DNA of 64,000 bases from Bacillota bacterium (lineage in GTDB: Bacteria > Bacillota > Clostridia > Christensenellales > UBA1242), in NCBI GenBank assembly GCA_009784185.1, contig WRCD01000004.1:62001-126000 (forward strand), written 5' to 3'. Positions 55,569 through 62,789 of the stretch are shown here, in pieces. A model generated the notes under the pieces. That model did not search any database. It was not told the origin of the DNA and saw only the letters and a program-made list of their open reading frames with translations. Numbering within the stretch: the first letter of the stretch is position 1; every line of letters begins with the position of its first letter. Made by a program: the position numbers and the translations under genes.

Positions 55569-55617
55569 ATGGGATTGCTTCGTTTGAATACGTTTCGGGT
55601 CGAGTCTCGCAATGACA
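55569..55617. repeat. Family B half repeat
   Basis: GGGATTGCTTCGTTTG to GTCTCGCAATGACA; only the right half is present. Confidence 0.8.
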
Positions 55618-55620
55618 ACA

Positions 55621-55680
55621 TCTTGGAGCGCAAGCGACCCATCGTTGTTACCTGTTACTTGCTCCCTGTTACCTGTTTTT
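55621..55680. repeat. Family C repeat
   Basis: TTGGAGCGCAAGCGACC followed by GTTACCTGTTACTTGCTCCCTG; related to 18437-18541. It ends at the amidase stop codon. Confidence 0.7.
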
Positions 55681-56641
55681 ACGGCACTCTGAACAATGAT
55701 TCAAATGTGTTCGGTCCAACTACTCCGTCTGCCGAAAGGCCTCTTGCCTGCTGAAACTGTCTTACTCTGGCCTCGGTGTTTGGCCCGAATACTCCGTCCG
55801 CTACAGTCGGATATCCTGCTATTGTAAGCGCTGCCTGAATCAGCCAGACGATGTTGCCGCGTGCGCCGTTTCGTACAATCGGCACCGCTGCCCTAGTCCT
55901 CGGCCCCCATATGCCGTCTACAACCAGGCCGGAGTTATACGTCCGGTTCAGTTCGGTTTGCAGCGCAATTACCATTGCACGGCGCGTTGCCGGCCCCACT
56001 ATCCCATCTACCGCCAGACCAGTACCGTACCGGGCATTAAGCGTGCTTTGTATGCTTCTTATATCCTGATTAGGGGTTGGAGGTGTAGGAGGAATAGGAG
56101 TGCCGGGAATCGGCTGCCCCACCGCTTCCATAATGCCGCGCGCTATTGCATCGGCATATGCATTTATGTTGGCATCAAAAAGCTGATTGTCCGCAATGTT
56201 GGATATAAACCCGTTTTCTAAAAGCATAGCAGGTGCGCGCGTGTTGCGCAATACCGCAAAATTACCCTCCCGCAGTCCGCGGCTGCTTTGCACTCCCGCC
56301 CTTATTACATAGTTAAGCACCCCAAGCGCCTTGTTTTTAGTGCTTTGAGGCGCGCCAATCTGAACCCAGTTTTCAACCCCGTTTGCCATCGGGTTTTCGC
56401 TGGCGTTTCTGTGCAATGACACAAACAGGTCGGCGTTATTTACGTTGGATATGTAACTTCTGTCATTAAGCGGAACAAAAACATCACTGTCACGCGTCAT
56501 AATAACACGCTGCCCCCAGCCACGCAAAATATCACGCACACGCTGTGCTAACCTTAGATTATCGTCTTTTTCTTTCCGATTATCTCTTGTAGCACCCCAG
56601 TCAACACCGCCGTGCCCCGGGTCCAAAACTATTGTACTCAT
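55679..56641 (-). CDS. N-acetylmuramoyl-L-alanine amidase with two peptidoglycan-binding domains, endolysin-like
   Basis: 320 residues. Amidase_3 domain (1-175) with zinc ligands in LDPGHGG, a following Glu, SLHRNAS and catalytic LLENGF. After a Pro linker (GTPIPPTPPTP) come two PG_binding_1-type repeats with VDGIVGPATRRAM, VDGIWGPRTRAA and ADGVFGPNTEARVRQFQ. It cuts the amide bond between MurNAc and the stem peptide. No signal peptide: this is typical of holin-released endolysins, or of mother-cell enzymes. TACAAT ends 6 nt before the ATG, so the mRNA is likely leaderless. Confidence 0.92.
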   Translation of the reverse strand: MSTIVLDPGHGGVDWGATRDNRKEKDDNLRLAQRVRDILRGWGQRVIMTRDSDVFVPLNDRSYISNVNNADLFVSLHRNASENPMANGVENWVQIGAPQSTKNKALGVLNYVIRAGVQSSRGLREGNFAVLRNTRAPAMLLENGFISNIADNQLFDANINAYADAIARGIMEAVGQPIPGTPIPPTPPTPNQDIRSIQSTLNARYGTGLAVDGIVGPATRRAMVIALQTELNRTYNSGLVVDGIWGPRTRAAVPIVRNGARGNIVWLIQAALTIAGYPTVADGVFGPNTEARVRQFQQARGLSADGVVGPNTFESLFRVP

Positions 56642-56647
56642 GTTAGT

Positions 56648-56653
56648 ATTGTA
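56648..56653 (-). promoter_or_regulatory. -10 box six nt before the amidase ATG
   Basis: TACAAT, ACTAAC, ATG at 56641. The -35 region is poor. Confidence 0.5.
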
Positions 56654-56679
56654 TGAGAGAAGAAAAGAAAGTGTGCCAT

Positions 56680-56775
56680 TGTCATTGCGAGATGGAGCTA
56701 ATAATTCCCCTCTTGAGAGGGGTGGCGGCGAAGCCGACGGGGTGTGTCAAACGAAGCAATCTCACCGATAGAACA
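56680..56775. repeat. Family B repeat interrupted by a family A repeat
   Basis: TGTCATTGCGAGATGGAGC (B left arm), then a complete A unit at 56703-56746 (AATTCCCCTCTTGAGAGGGG, CGGC-GAA-GCCG), then ACGAAGCAATCTC-ACCGATAGAA (B centre). The right half of B is missing. Confidence 0.85.
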
Positions 56776-56792
56776 AGATTCTCCTTTTAGTA

Positions 56793-56821
56793 TTGACAAG
56801 CCACCAAATCTGAGATATACT
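56793..56821 (+). promoter_or_regulatory. Promoter of the 56850 gene
   Basis: TTGACA, 17-nt spacer, TATACT, 28 nt before the ATG. Confidence 0.87.
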
Positions 56822-56849
56822 TTACATACAAAACCACAGGAGCAAAACC

Positions 56850-57470
56850 ATGAAGTTTATTAAAAAACCAACCTGCAGATTGGCAAATAAGGATTATATA
56901 ACCAACACTATAAAAGACATAATAAAAGAGGGAGACAAAGAAAAAGCAACAGTAATTAAAATAATTGACGATGTTGTAATTGCTTATAACCCATATACCA
57001 CACCTATTGGTATGCGCACTCAGGTTCGCGTAAGTGACGAATATCTATTAGATGATTTAGTCACATATTTTCATGCAGCTGATAGAGATAATTTTTACAA
57101 AAAACTATCAAGAGAAGGTTCTGCCACCATTAATATTGAAGCCGGCGAACTTGGGCAAACAATTGACCATGCACTTAAGGTTGCAAAAGCAAAAGATGTT
57201 ATTGTTTGTGTAGAGCACGGTGTAAAAATGCACATCGGTCCCAATTCAGACAAATACCAAGTAGTGAATTATGCCTGGAACAAATCCAGCCATGACAGCC
57301 TGTATTCTAAATATGTTGTAGATTTAGCAGAAAAGGCAAACGATATTATGAACAATGTTAAAGAAGCAAGGCACATGGCTAGGACAAAAAAGGCTAAAGT
57401 GAAAAGCGAAGCAATTGACGGCTTAAACAATATACGCGGCACCTTAAAAGAGCAAAAACTGGAGAAATAA
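56850..57470 (+). CDS. Unknown protein, 206 aa
   Basis: CAGGAG precedes the ATG. Soluble, basic at the C-terminus (ARTKKAKVKSEAIDG), with alpha/beta composition in the first half (EKATVIKIIDDVVIAYNPYTTPIGMRTQVRV). It is monocistronic with its own promoter and terminator, like the 49062 gene. No family recognised. Confidence 0.68.
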   Translation: MKFIKKPTCRLANKDYITNTIKDIIKEGDKEKATVIKIIDDVVIAYNPYTTPIGMRTQVRVSDEYLLDDLVTYFHAADRDNFYKKLSREGSATINIEAGELGQTIDHALKVAKAKDVIVCVEHGVKMHIGPNSDKYQVVNYAWNKSSHDSLYSKYVVDLAEKANDIMNNVKEARHMARTKKAKVKSEAIDGLNNIRGTLKEQKLEK

Positions 57471-57471
57471 C

Positions 57472-57497
57472 AAAAACCACCGCATGGTGGTTTTTTA
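57472..57497 (+). terminator. Terminator after the 56850 gene
   Basis: AAAACCACC-GCAT-GGTGGTTTTTT; also next to the end of the convergent U32 gene. Confidence 0.88.
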
Positions 57498-58823
57498 TTG
57501 CGTTTGCTTCCGCAGCATATCCATTGGCTTTAGTTTAAAGCCCAGTTTTATGTACAGCTTTTCCTGTACCCGCAGGGCATCGGTAATCGGTTCGCCGTTT
57601 TCGCGTTTCATCTCACCCACTACAAAGTTTTTATTATGGTTGCTGCCGGAGCTTAACACCTCCAGCGTTTCGCCTGTTTTAAACCTGTTGCGCTGCTCAA
57701 TTAACGTAAAGCCGTCTTTGCCGGTTTCTTCCAGCACCACCGCCACAAAGTCGTGTGTGGTATGCGGAAGGGCGTCGTCTAAGTTAATAGTCGTTTCGGA
57801 ACACACCCCGTCCTCGCTCGCGGCGCGACTACCCCGTCTGCCTTGCTTCGCTTCTCGCTCAGCGGCATCCACCCCTTCGCGGAGCAAAGGGGAATTCTGA
57901 CGACATTCCTCGCTGCCCAGCATAAAACCGGTTGTAAAGGTGCGGTTGCTGGATTTGTTTAACTCCGTCAGCCAGTCAGCTTTTGGCTTAAACTTGCCTT
58001 TTTCCAGCAAATCCAGCGCACGACGGTAAGCATTGGTTACACTTGCCACGTAATATGCGCTCTTCATTCTGCCTTCTATTTTAAAGCTTGTTGCACCCGC
58101 CGCGGCAAGCTTATCCAGGTGCTGAATCAGGCACAAATCCTTGCTGTTTAATATATATGTGCCGCGGTTGTCCTCCTGAATTTCAAGATGCTGTCCCGGG
58201 CGGCTTTTTTCGGTTATACTATACTCCCACCTGCAGCTCTGCACGCATTCGCCCCGGTTGCTGTCTCTGCCCGCCAGATAATTGCTGAGTAAGCACCTGC
58301 CCGAATACGAAATACACATTGCGCCATGCACAAAAACCTCCAGCTCAACCTCCGGCACATATGCGTGAATCTCCGCAATTTCAGCAACAGTCAGTTCACG
58401 GGCCAGTATCACTCTTTTTGCGCCCGCCTCATGCCAGAACCGCACCGCATATTTATTGCTTGCGCAAGCCTGAGTAGATAAATGCACCGGCAGTTTTGGC
58501 GCAACCTGTTTAATTAAACTAAGCACGCCCGCATCCGATACAATTACCGCATCGGCACCCGCTTTTTCCAGCTCCAGGATATAGTCCGAGAGGCCCTCAA
58601 AGTCTTTGTTATGCGCCTGAATATTTACCGTAATGTACGCTTTTTTACCAATAGCATGAGCATGTGCAATGCTGTCTGCCAGTTCGTCGCGCTCAAAGTT
58701 TGCACTAAACGCCCTCAAGCCCCATTTTTTGCCGGCAAAATAACAGGCATCCGCCCCAAAATGGAACGCCGCCTTAAGCTTTTCAATGTCGCCCGCAGGG
58801 GCTAAAAGCTCGTATTTTTTCAT
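57495..58823 (-). CDS. U32 family peptidase-like protein (tRNA/rRNA hydroxylation type) with in-frame repeat insert
   Basis: 442 residues from ATG 58823, with AAGGAGG upstream; the frame is open 66 codons further only through repeat DNA. U32 marks: ELLAPAGDIEKLKAAFHFGADACYFAG, HGAMCISYSGRCLLSNYLAGRDSNRGECVQSCRWEY, FKIEGRMKSAYYVA. The four-Cys pattern suits an iron-sulfur cluster as in TrhP/RlhA. Residues about 308-342 (NSPLLREGVDAAE to GVCSE) are translated family A repeat, placed before the C-terminal OB-like domain (DFVAVVLEE). The function is inferred from the family. Confidence 0.9.
   Translation of the reverse strand: MKKYELLAPAGDIEKLKAAFHFGADACYFAGKKWGLRAFSANFERDELADSIAHAHAIGKKAYITVNIQAHNKDFEGLSDYILELEKAGADAVIVSDAGVLSLIKQVAPKLPVHLSTQACASNKYAVRFWHEAGAKRVILARELTVAEIAEIHAYVPEVELEVFVHGAMCISYSGRCLLSNYLAGRDSNRGECVQSCRWEYSITEKSRPGQHLEIQEDNRGTYILNSKDLCLIQHLDKLAAAGATSFKIEGRMKSAYYVASVTNAYRRALDLLEKGKFKPKADWLTELNKSSNRTFTTGFMLGSEECRQNSPLLREGVDAAEREAKQGRRGSRAASEDGVCSETTINLDDALPHTTHDFVAVVLEETGKDGFTLIEQRNRFKTGETLEVLSSGSNHNKNFVVGEMKRENGEPITDALRVQEKLYIKLGFKLKPMDMLRKQTQ
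57803..57896 (-). repeat. Family A repeat inside the U32 gene
   Basis: Minus strand: AATTCCCCTTTGCTCCGCGAAGGGG, GGATGCCGCTGAGCG..., CAGACGGGGTAG, then a second GACGGGGTG end. Frame is kept. Confidence 0.88.
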
Positions 58824-58840
58824 ATGCAGCCTCCTTTTAA

Positions 58841-59077
58841 AATTCCCCTCCTTGGAGGGGTGGCGGGCATTGCCCGACGGGGTGGTTGACAGGCAAAGAC
58901 CGTCCCGAACAAATTCCCCTTTTCTGAAAGGGTGGAAAAACGGAGTAACAGCGGTCAAAGAAGAGTCCGTGCTGTTGGCCGCGGCAAGGCCGCGACTAGC
59001 CCTTGCGTAGAGCAAGCGCAAAACCTTTTAAACCACCCCGTCCGCCTTCGGCATCCACCCCTCCAAGGAGGGGAATT
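58841..59077. repeat. Inverted pair of family A repeats
   Basis: Left unit 58841-58885 (AATTCCCCTCCTTGGAGGGG, CGGGC-ATT-GCCCG) and right unit 59033-59077 in opposite orientation with the same first hairpin. A degenerate third unit starts at 58911. The enclosed DNA has GTGCTGTTGG and GACTAGCCC words and no gene. Confidence 0.88.
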
Positions 59078-59677
59078 CTATCCCGTATATCTCGCCACCA
59101 CCACTCCATCACCGGTCTCGTAAAACTCACTTTTAAGGCTTGGATTACTTTTCACAGCCTCTATAAACTCCAATAGCTTATCACTAACCCGTTTCATTCT
59201 TTCAGGCTTTTGCGTAATCAGCCTGCCCTTAACCACACTTACATTGTCGGCAACAATAACCGCCTCTAAGCTGCACAATTTAATTATCAGCGGCAGGCAA
59301 TCGGCATACTTTGCAACCGGTCCGTCTAAAAACACAAAATCAAACCTGCCCTCCAGCTTTTGCAGCGCAAGCACACAATCTTCTAAAATAATATTTACTC
59401 TATCGTTTAAACCCAGTTTAGAAAAGTTGTTTTTAGCTTCCAACAAATTCGGGATAGAAATATCAATTGTAGTTAAGTTGGAGTCTTTATCAGAATTTAA
59501 CAGCATAAGCGCGCCTGAGTAACCTATAGCGGTTCCGATTTCAAGAATAGTTTTAGGCGCCTTTTCTTTGCAGGCTTTAACCAAAACCTCAGCCGAGTCC
59601 TTACTGATAACCGGCACATTATTCATGGCGGCATACGCCTCCATTTCATATAGAATTGCCTGTTGCTTTTTGGTCAC
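59078..59677 (-). CDS. SAM-dependent O-methyltransferase (class I, COG4122 type)
   Basis: 199 residues from GTG 59677 (GGAAGGAG 4 nt upstream); further upstream the frame is repeat DNA. SAM motif I is ILEIGTAIGYSGALML, followed by LTTIDISIPNLLEAK, FDFVFLDGPVAKY and VIVADNVSV. Resembles the TrmR/YrrM tRNA methyltransferase and caffeoyl-CoA methyltransferase-like group. YrrM lies beside U32 genes in Bacillus too (yrrM-yrrN-yrrO), which supports a tRNA wobble role (mo5U). Confidence 0.87.
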   Translation of the reverse strand: MTKKQQAILYEMEAYAAMNNVPVISKDSAEVLVKACKEKAPKTILEIGTAIGYSGALMLLNSDKDSNLTTIDISIPNLLEAKNNFSKLGLNDRVNIILEDCVLALQKLEGRFDFVFLDGPVAKYADCLPLIIKLCSLEAVIVADNVSVVKGRLITQKPERMKRVSDKLLEFIEAVKSNPSLKSEFYETGDGVVVARYTG

Positions 59678-59696
59678 TTTTGCTCCTTCCACTCTA

Positions 59697-59805
59697 AATT
59701 CCCCTCTATAAGAGGGGTGCCCGTAGGGCGGGGTGTGGTTGCTCAAAATTTTGGTTAGCCACACCCCGTCAGGCTTCGCCTGCCACCCCTCTCCAGAGGG
59801 GAATT
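59697..59805. repeat. Inverted pair of family A repeats
   Basis: Left 59697-59738 (AATTCCCCTCTATAAGAGGGG, GCCC-GTA-GGGC) and right 59759-59805 in the opposite orientation, 20 bp apart. Confidence 0.9.
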
Positions 59806-59813
59806 ATATCGTG

Positions 59814-61478
59814 CTATACATCCACTACTATCGGTAATATCATCGGCCTGCGTTTTGTCTTTTTGTACAACAAATTGCTTAAACTTCGCCTGATATTACT
59901 TTTAATTATGGTTCTGTCCTCGGCGCGCAAGTCACTGTCATTAAGAGTTTTTTCAACCGTGGTTTTGGCTTCCTGCAGAATCCCTTCTGCCTCATGCGAA
60001 TAAATAAGCCCGCGGGTGATTATATCCGGCCCGGATACTACGCTTCCGTTTTTACTGCTTATTGCTACCACAACCAGACACATACCCTCTTCTGCCAGCT
60101 GCTTTCTGTCGCGCAAAACAATACTCTCCTCGTCACCCACACCAAGTCCGTCTACAAGCCTTGCGCCTGCCTGAACCGTACCCGTCTTTTTAATTGTATT
60201 AGCGCTAATTTCAATTACGTCACCTATTTCGGGCACAATTATGCTTTGCGGCTTCATACCCATGTTTTCGGAAAGCTCTCTGTGAACTTTTTGCTGCTTG
60301 TAATCACCATGAACAGGCATAAAAAACTTAGGCCTTAAAAGCGCATGAATGGTTTTAATCTCGTCCTGGTACGCATGACCGGAGGCATGAACGTCTGCCA
60401 CTTCGTCATTAGAAATTACCTCCGCACCGCATCTGGTCAGTTCGTTAATCGTGTTAGCAACCAGTCTTTCGTTGCCCGTACCGGGCACCGGGGAGCTTGA
60501 ATAAACAATTACGTCATGCTCGCCTATGTGCACGTTGTTAAATTCGCCGTTTGCCATGCGCGAAAGCGCAGTATTGGGCTGGCCCTGGCTGCCGGTTGCA
60601 AGTATCAGAATTTCGTTATGTGCATAGTTTTTAATCTTTTCAATATCCACAATAAGCTGATGGTCAAACTTAATCTCGCCTATCTTCATTGCTATTTCCA
60701 TGTTGTTTATCATGCTTCTGCCCGCAAAAGCAACTTTACGCTTATATTGTTTGGCTAAGTCCATCATCAGCTGCATACGATGCACATTTGTTGCAAATGC
60801 CGTAATTATAATACGTTTGTTTACGCTTTTCTTAAAAATTTCTTCCAAGCCTGCAGCAACCGTACTTTCACTGATGCTGTGCCCGAGGCGCTCTACATTG
60901 GTGCTGTCACACATAAGCAGCAGCACTCCGCGGTTGCCAATCTCTCCTATTCGTGCTAAATCGGTAACGGCATCAGACAGCGGCGTAAAGTCAATTTTAA
61001 AGTCACCGGTAACAAACACCACCCCTACGGGTGTAGTTATGCTAAGCGCAAAAGCGCCTGCTACCGAGTGGTTAACGTTTACAAACTCAACCACAAAATT
61101 GCCTATGCGCACCACGCTTTTAGGCTTAACCACGTTTGCACGCGCGTGCACCTGCGGATGCTCACGCAGCTTGTTTTCAATCAGCGCAATACTAAGCCTG
61201 CTGCCGTAAATCGGTGCCTTAACCTCGTTTATTAAATACGGCGTAGCTCCTATATGGTCCTCATGCGCATGAGTAATTACAATGCCTTTTACCTTGTCCT
61301 TGTTTTCTTTCAGCCAGGTAAAGTCCGGTATAATTAAGTCAATTCCGGGCATATCATCGCCGGGGAAACTCACGCCTGCATCAATCACTAAAATGTCATC
61401 ACCAAACTGGAGCGCGGTACAGTTTTTACCCATATCGCCCACTCCGCCTAAGAATATTACTTTTAAATTAGGGTTCAT
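59814..61478 (-). CDS. rnj: Ribonuclease J
   Basis: 554 residues. Metallo-beta-lactamase/beta-CASP enzyme: THAHEDHIGATPY (metal), FVTGDFKIDF, CDSTNVERLG, ATGSQGQPNTALSRMA, ASGHAYQDEI, FMPVHGDYKQQKVH, then the C-terminal dimer domain. It does 5'-3' exo- and endonucleolytic mRNA decay and rRNA/tRNA maturation. It follows the 316-residue membrane protein by 18 bp, under the promoter at 62543-62571. Confidence 0.96.
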   Translation of the reverse strand: MNPNLKVIFLGGVGDMGKNCTALQFGDDILVIDAGVSFPGDDMPGIDLIIPDFTWLKENKDKVKGIVITHAHEDHIGATPYLINEVKAPIYGSRLSIALIENKLREHPQVHARANVVKPKSVVRIGNFVVEFVNVNHSVAGAFALSITTPVGVVFVTGDFKIDFTPLSDAVTDLARIGEIGNRGVLLLMCDSTNVERLGHSISESTVAAGLEEIFKKSVNKRIIITAFATNVHRMQLMMDLAKQYKRKVAFAGRSMINNMEIAMKIGEIKFDHQLIVDIEKIKNYAHNEILILATGSQGQPNTALSRMANGEFNNVHIGEHDVIVYSSSPVPGTGNERLVANTINELTRCGAEVISNDEVADVHASGHAYQDEIKTIHALLRPKFFMPVHGDYKQQKVHRELSENMGMKPQSIIVPEIGDVIEISANTIKKTGTVQAGARLVDGLGVGDEESIVLRDRKQLAEEGMCLVVVAISSKNGSVVSGPDIITRGLIYSHEAEGILQEAKTTVEKTLNDSDLRAEDRTIIKSNIRRSLSNLLYKKTKRRPMILPIVVDV

Positions 61479-61496
61479 TTTTTCTTTTATCTCCTT

Positions 61497-62447
61497 CTAG
61501 ATTATATGTTTTATTTTACTGAGTTCGTCATTGAACTCTTGTTTTTTAGGTGTAATTATTGTGCCGCTGTCTACATAAAACTTCAGCCCGTTGTTCTGAA
61601 AATATATTACAAAGCCAAAAATATAAATCATAAGCACGCTGATTGGGATTGTAATAAGCAATGCCACTCCTGCCGTGAAAAACATAAAGCAATAGTTAAG
61701 CACAAAAATTATCAGAACCAGCACAAAAGCTGAAATAGCAGTGCGCTGGAATTTAACCATCCCGCACCTGAAGTTTTCTCGTAAAGAGCGGAACACTCCC
61801 TGGTTTGTTACAATCATGTTGGGCGTCCAGCAAGCAAACAGCGACAGCCTTAGTCCAACTAAAACACAGCCCCCAAGAATAATTATAAACGGTGCAAAAT
61901 ATGCCCAGAGGGCTCCCAGCGCAAACAACTCAAGACTGAAAAACATAATTGTGAATATCAGTATATCTGCCGGCAGCACAATAAATAGTTTAATCAGCCT
62001 AAGTTTAAAACTTTTACCTATGTTTAATACAAAACTGCCCCAAAACGAAAGCTTGCTGTTGCTGCCCATGTATCCGTACAAGCAGTTGCCTATAGTCAAA
62101 TCCAATTGACCCAAAATTAACGGACCAACTATAAAGCATATAAAAAACACAACTGCACTAAGCCAGATTAGGTTTGAGCCGTTTGCTACAAAAATCTGCC
62201 ACAGTCCGTCTATCAATGCACCTGAATTTTGCATGATTTCGCCCAGATTAGCGTTTAAAATAAGGCTGTTCCAGAACGTCTGAATTTCAGTAAAAAACCC
62301 GTCCGCATTTAACGCAAGCACAAGCGGCAGCCCCGCCGCAACCGCAACTCCCAACAACAAAACCAGGCTCACAGCCGAGTAAGCAAAAATCTGCCATATC
62401 AGCCTGGGATTGCTGATAGTAAGCCGTAATATGTTTTTTGTAGTCAT
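61497..62447 (-). CDS. Multi-pass membrane protein, 316 aa
   Basis: Six hydrophobic segments, in an arrangement LVLLLGVAVAAGLPLVLAL, LIWLSAVVFFICFIVGPLILG, ADILIFTIMFFSLELFALGALW, FIIILGGCVLVGL, AISAFVLVLIIFVLNYC and ITIPISVLMIYIFGFVIYF. Resembles DUF-type permease-like proteins of Firmicutes, no function known. No Shine-Dalgarno sequence near the ATG. Confidence 0.65.
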   Translation of the reverse strand: MTTKNILRLTISNPRLIWQIFAYSAVSLVLLLGVAVAAGLPLVLALNADGFFTEIQTFWNSLILNANLGEIMQNSGALIDGLWQIFVANGSNLIWLSAVVFFICFIVGPLILGQLDLTIGNCLYGYMGSNSKLSFWGSFVLNIGKSFKLRLIKLFIVLPADILIFTIMFFSLELFALGALWAYFAPFIIILGGCVLVGLRLSLFACWTPNMIVTNQGVFRSLRENFRCGMVKFQRTAISAFVLVLIIFVLNYCFMFFTAGVALLITIPISVLMIYIFGFVIYFQNNGLKFYVDSGTIITPKKQEFNDELSKIKHII

Positions 62448-62542
62448 CTAAAACAAATTATCCTTATGTTTTTTGTTCAAAATATCAAAAGCGCCTTTGC
62501 GCGAAACTCATTCTTAACATCTAATTGTAACAGTTATTGCCC

Positions 62543-62571
62543 ATTATAATATATGCAAAACAATAAAGCAA
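62543..62571 (-). promoter_or_regulatory. Promoter of the membrane protein-RNase J pair
   Basis: TTGCTT, 17-nt spacer, TATAAT, about 90 nt before the ATG. The 62448-62789 gap otherwise holds AT-rich DNA and a family B repeat. Confidence 0.65.
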
Positions 62572-62668
62572 ACAGAATAACCTGCTTTTTTTGTTTTTTA
62601 ATTATTTTCCTGAATCAGCATAGGTAGTATAGCAGGATTTAGTTTGTCTGTCAAGTGTTTTTGTAACT

Positions 62669-62781
62669 TGTCATTGCGAGACGGTCCTGCGGAGCCAACA
62701 AACGAAGCAATCCCCTGGATAGAAGTTCTAACATTGGGATTGCTTCGTAAGAATGGCTTCGAAGCGCAACTCGCAATGACA
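62669..62781. repeat. Family B palindromic repeat, complete
   Basis: 113 bp, TGTCATTGCGAGACGG to CTCGCAATGACA, with CGAAGCAATCCC and GGGATTGCTTCG around ATAGAAGTTCTA. The best reference copy in the window, beside the end of glnA. Confidence 0.92.
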
Positions 62782-62789
62782 GGCGCGAA

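Noticed and set aside
58824-59021. 66-codon N-terminal extension of the U32 protein
   Set aside because: It is repeat DNA in frame; the ATG at 58823 has a strong ribosome binding site and the family start.
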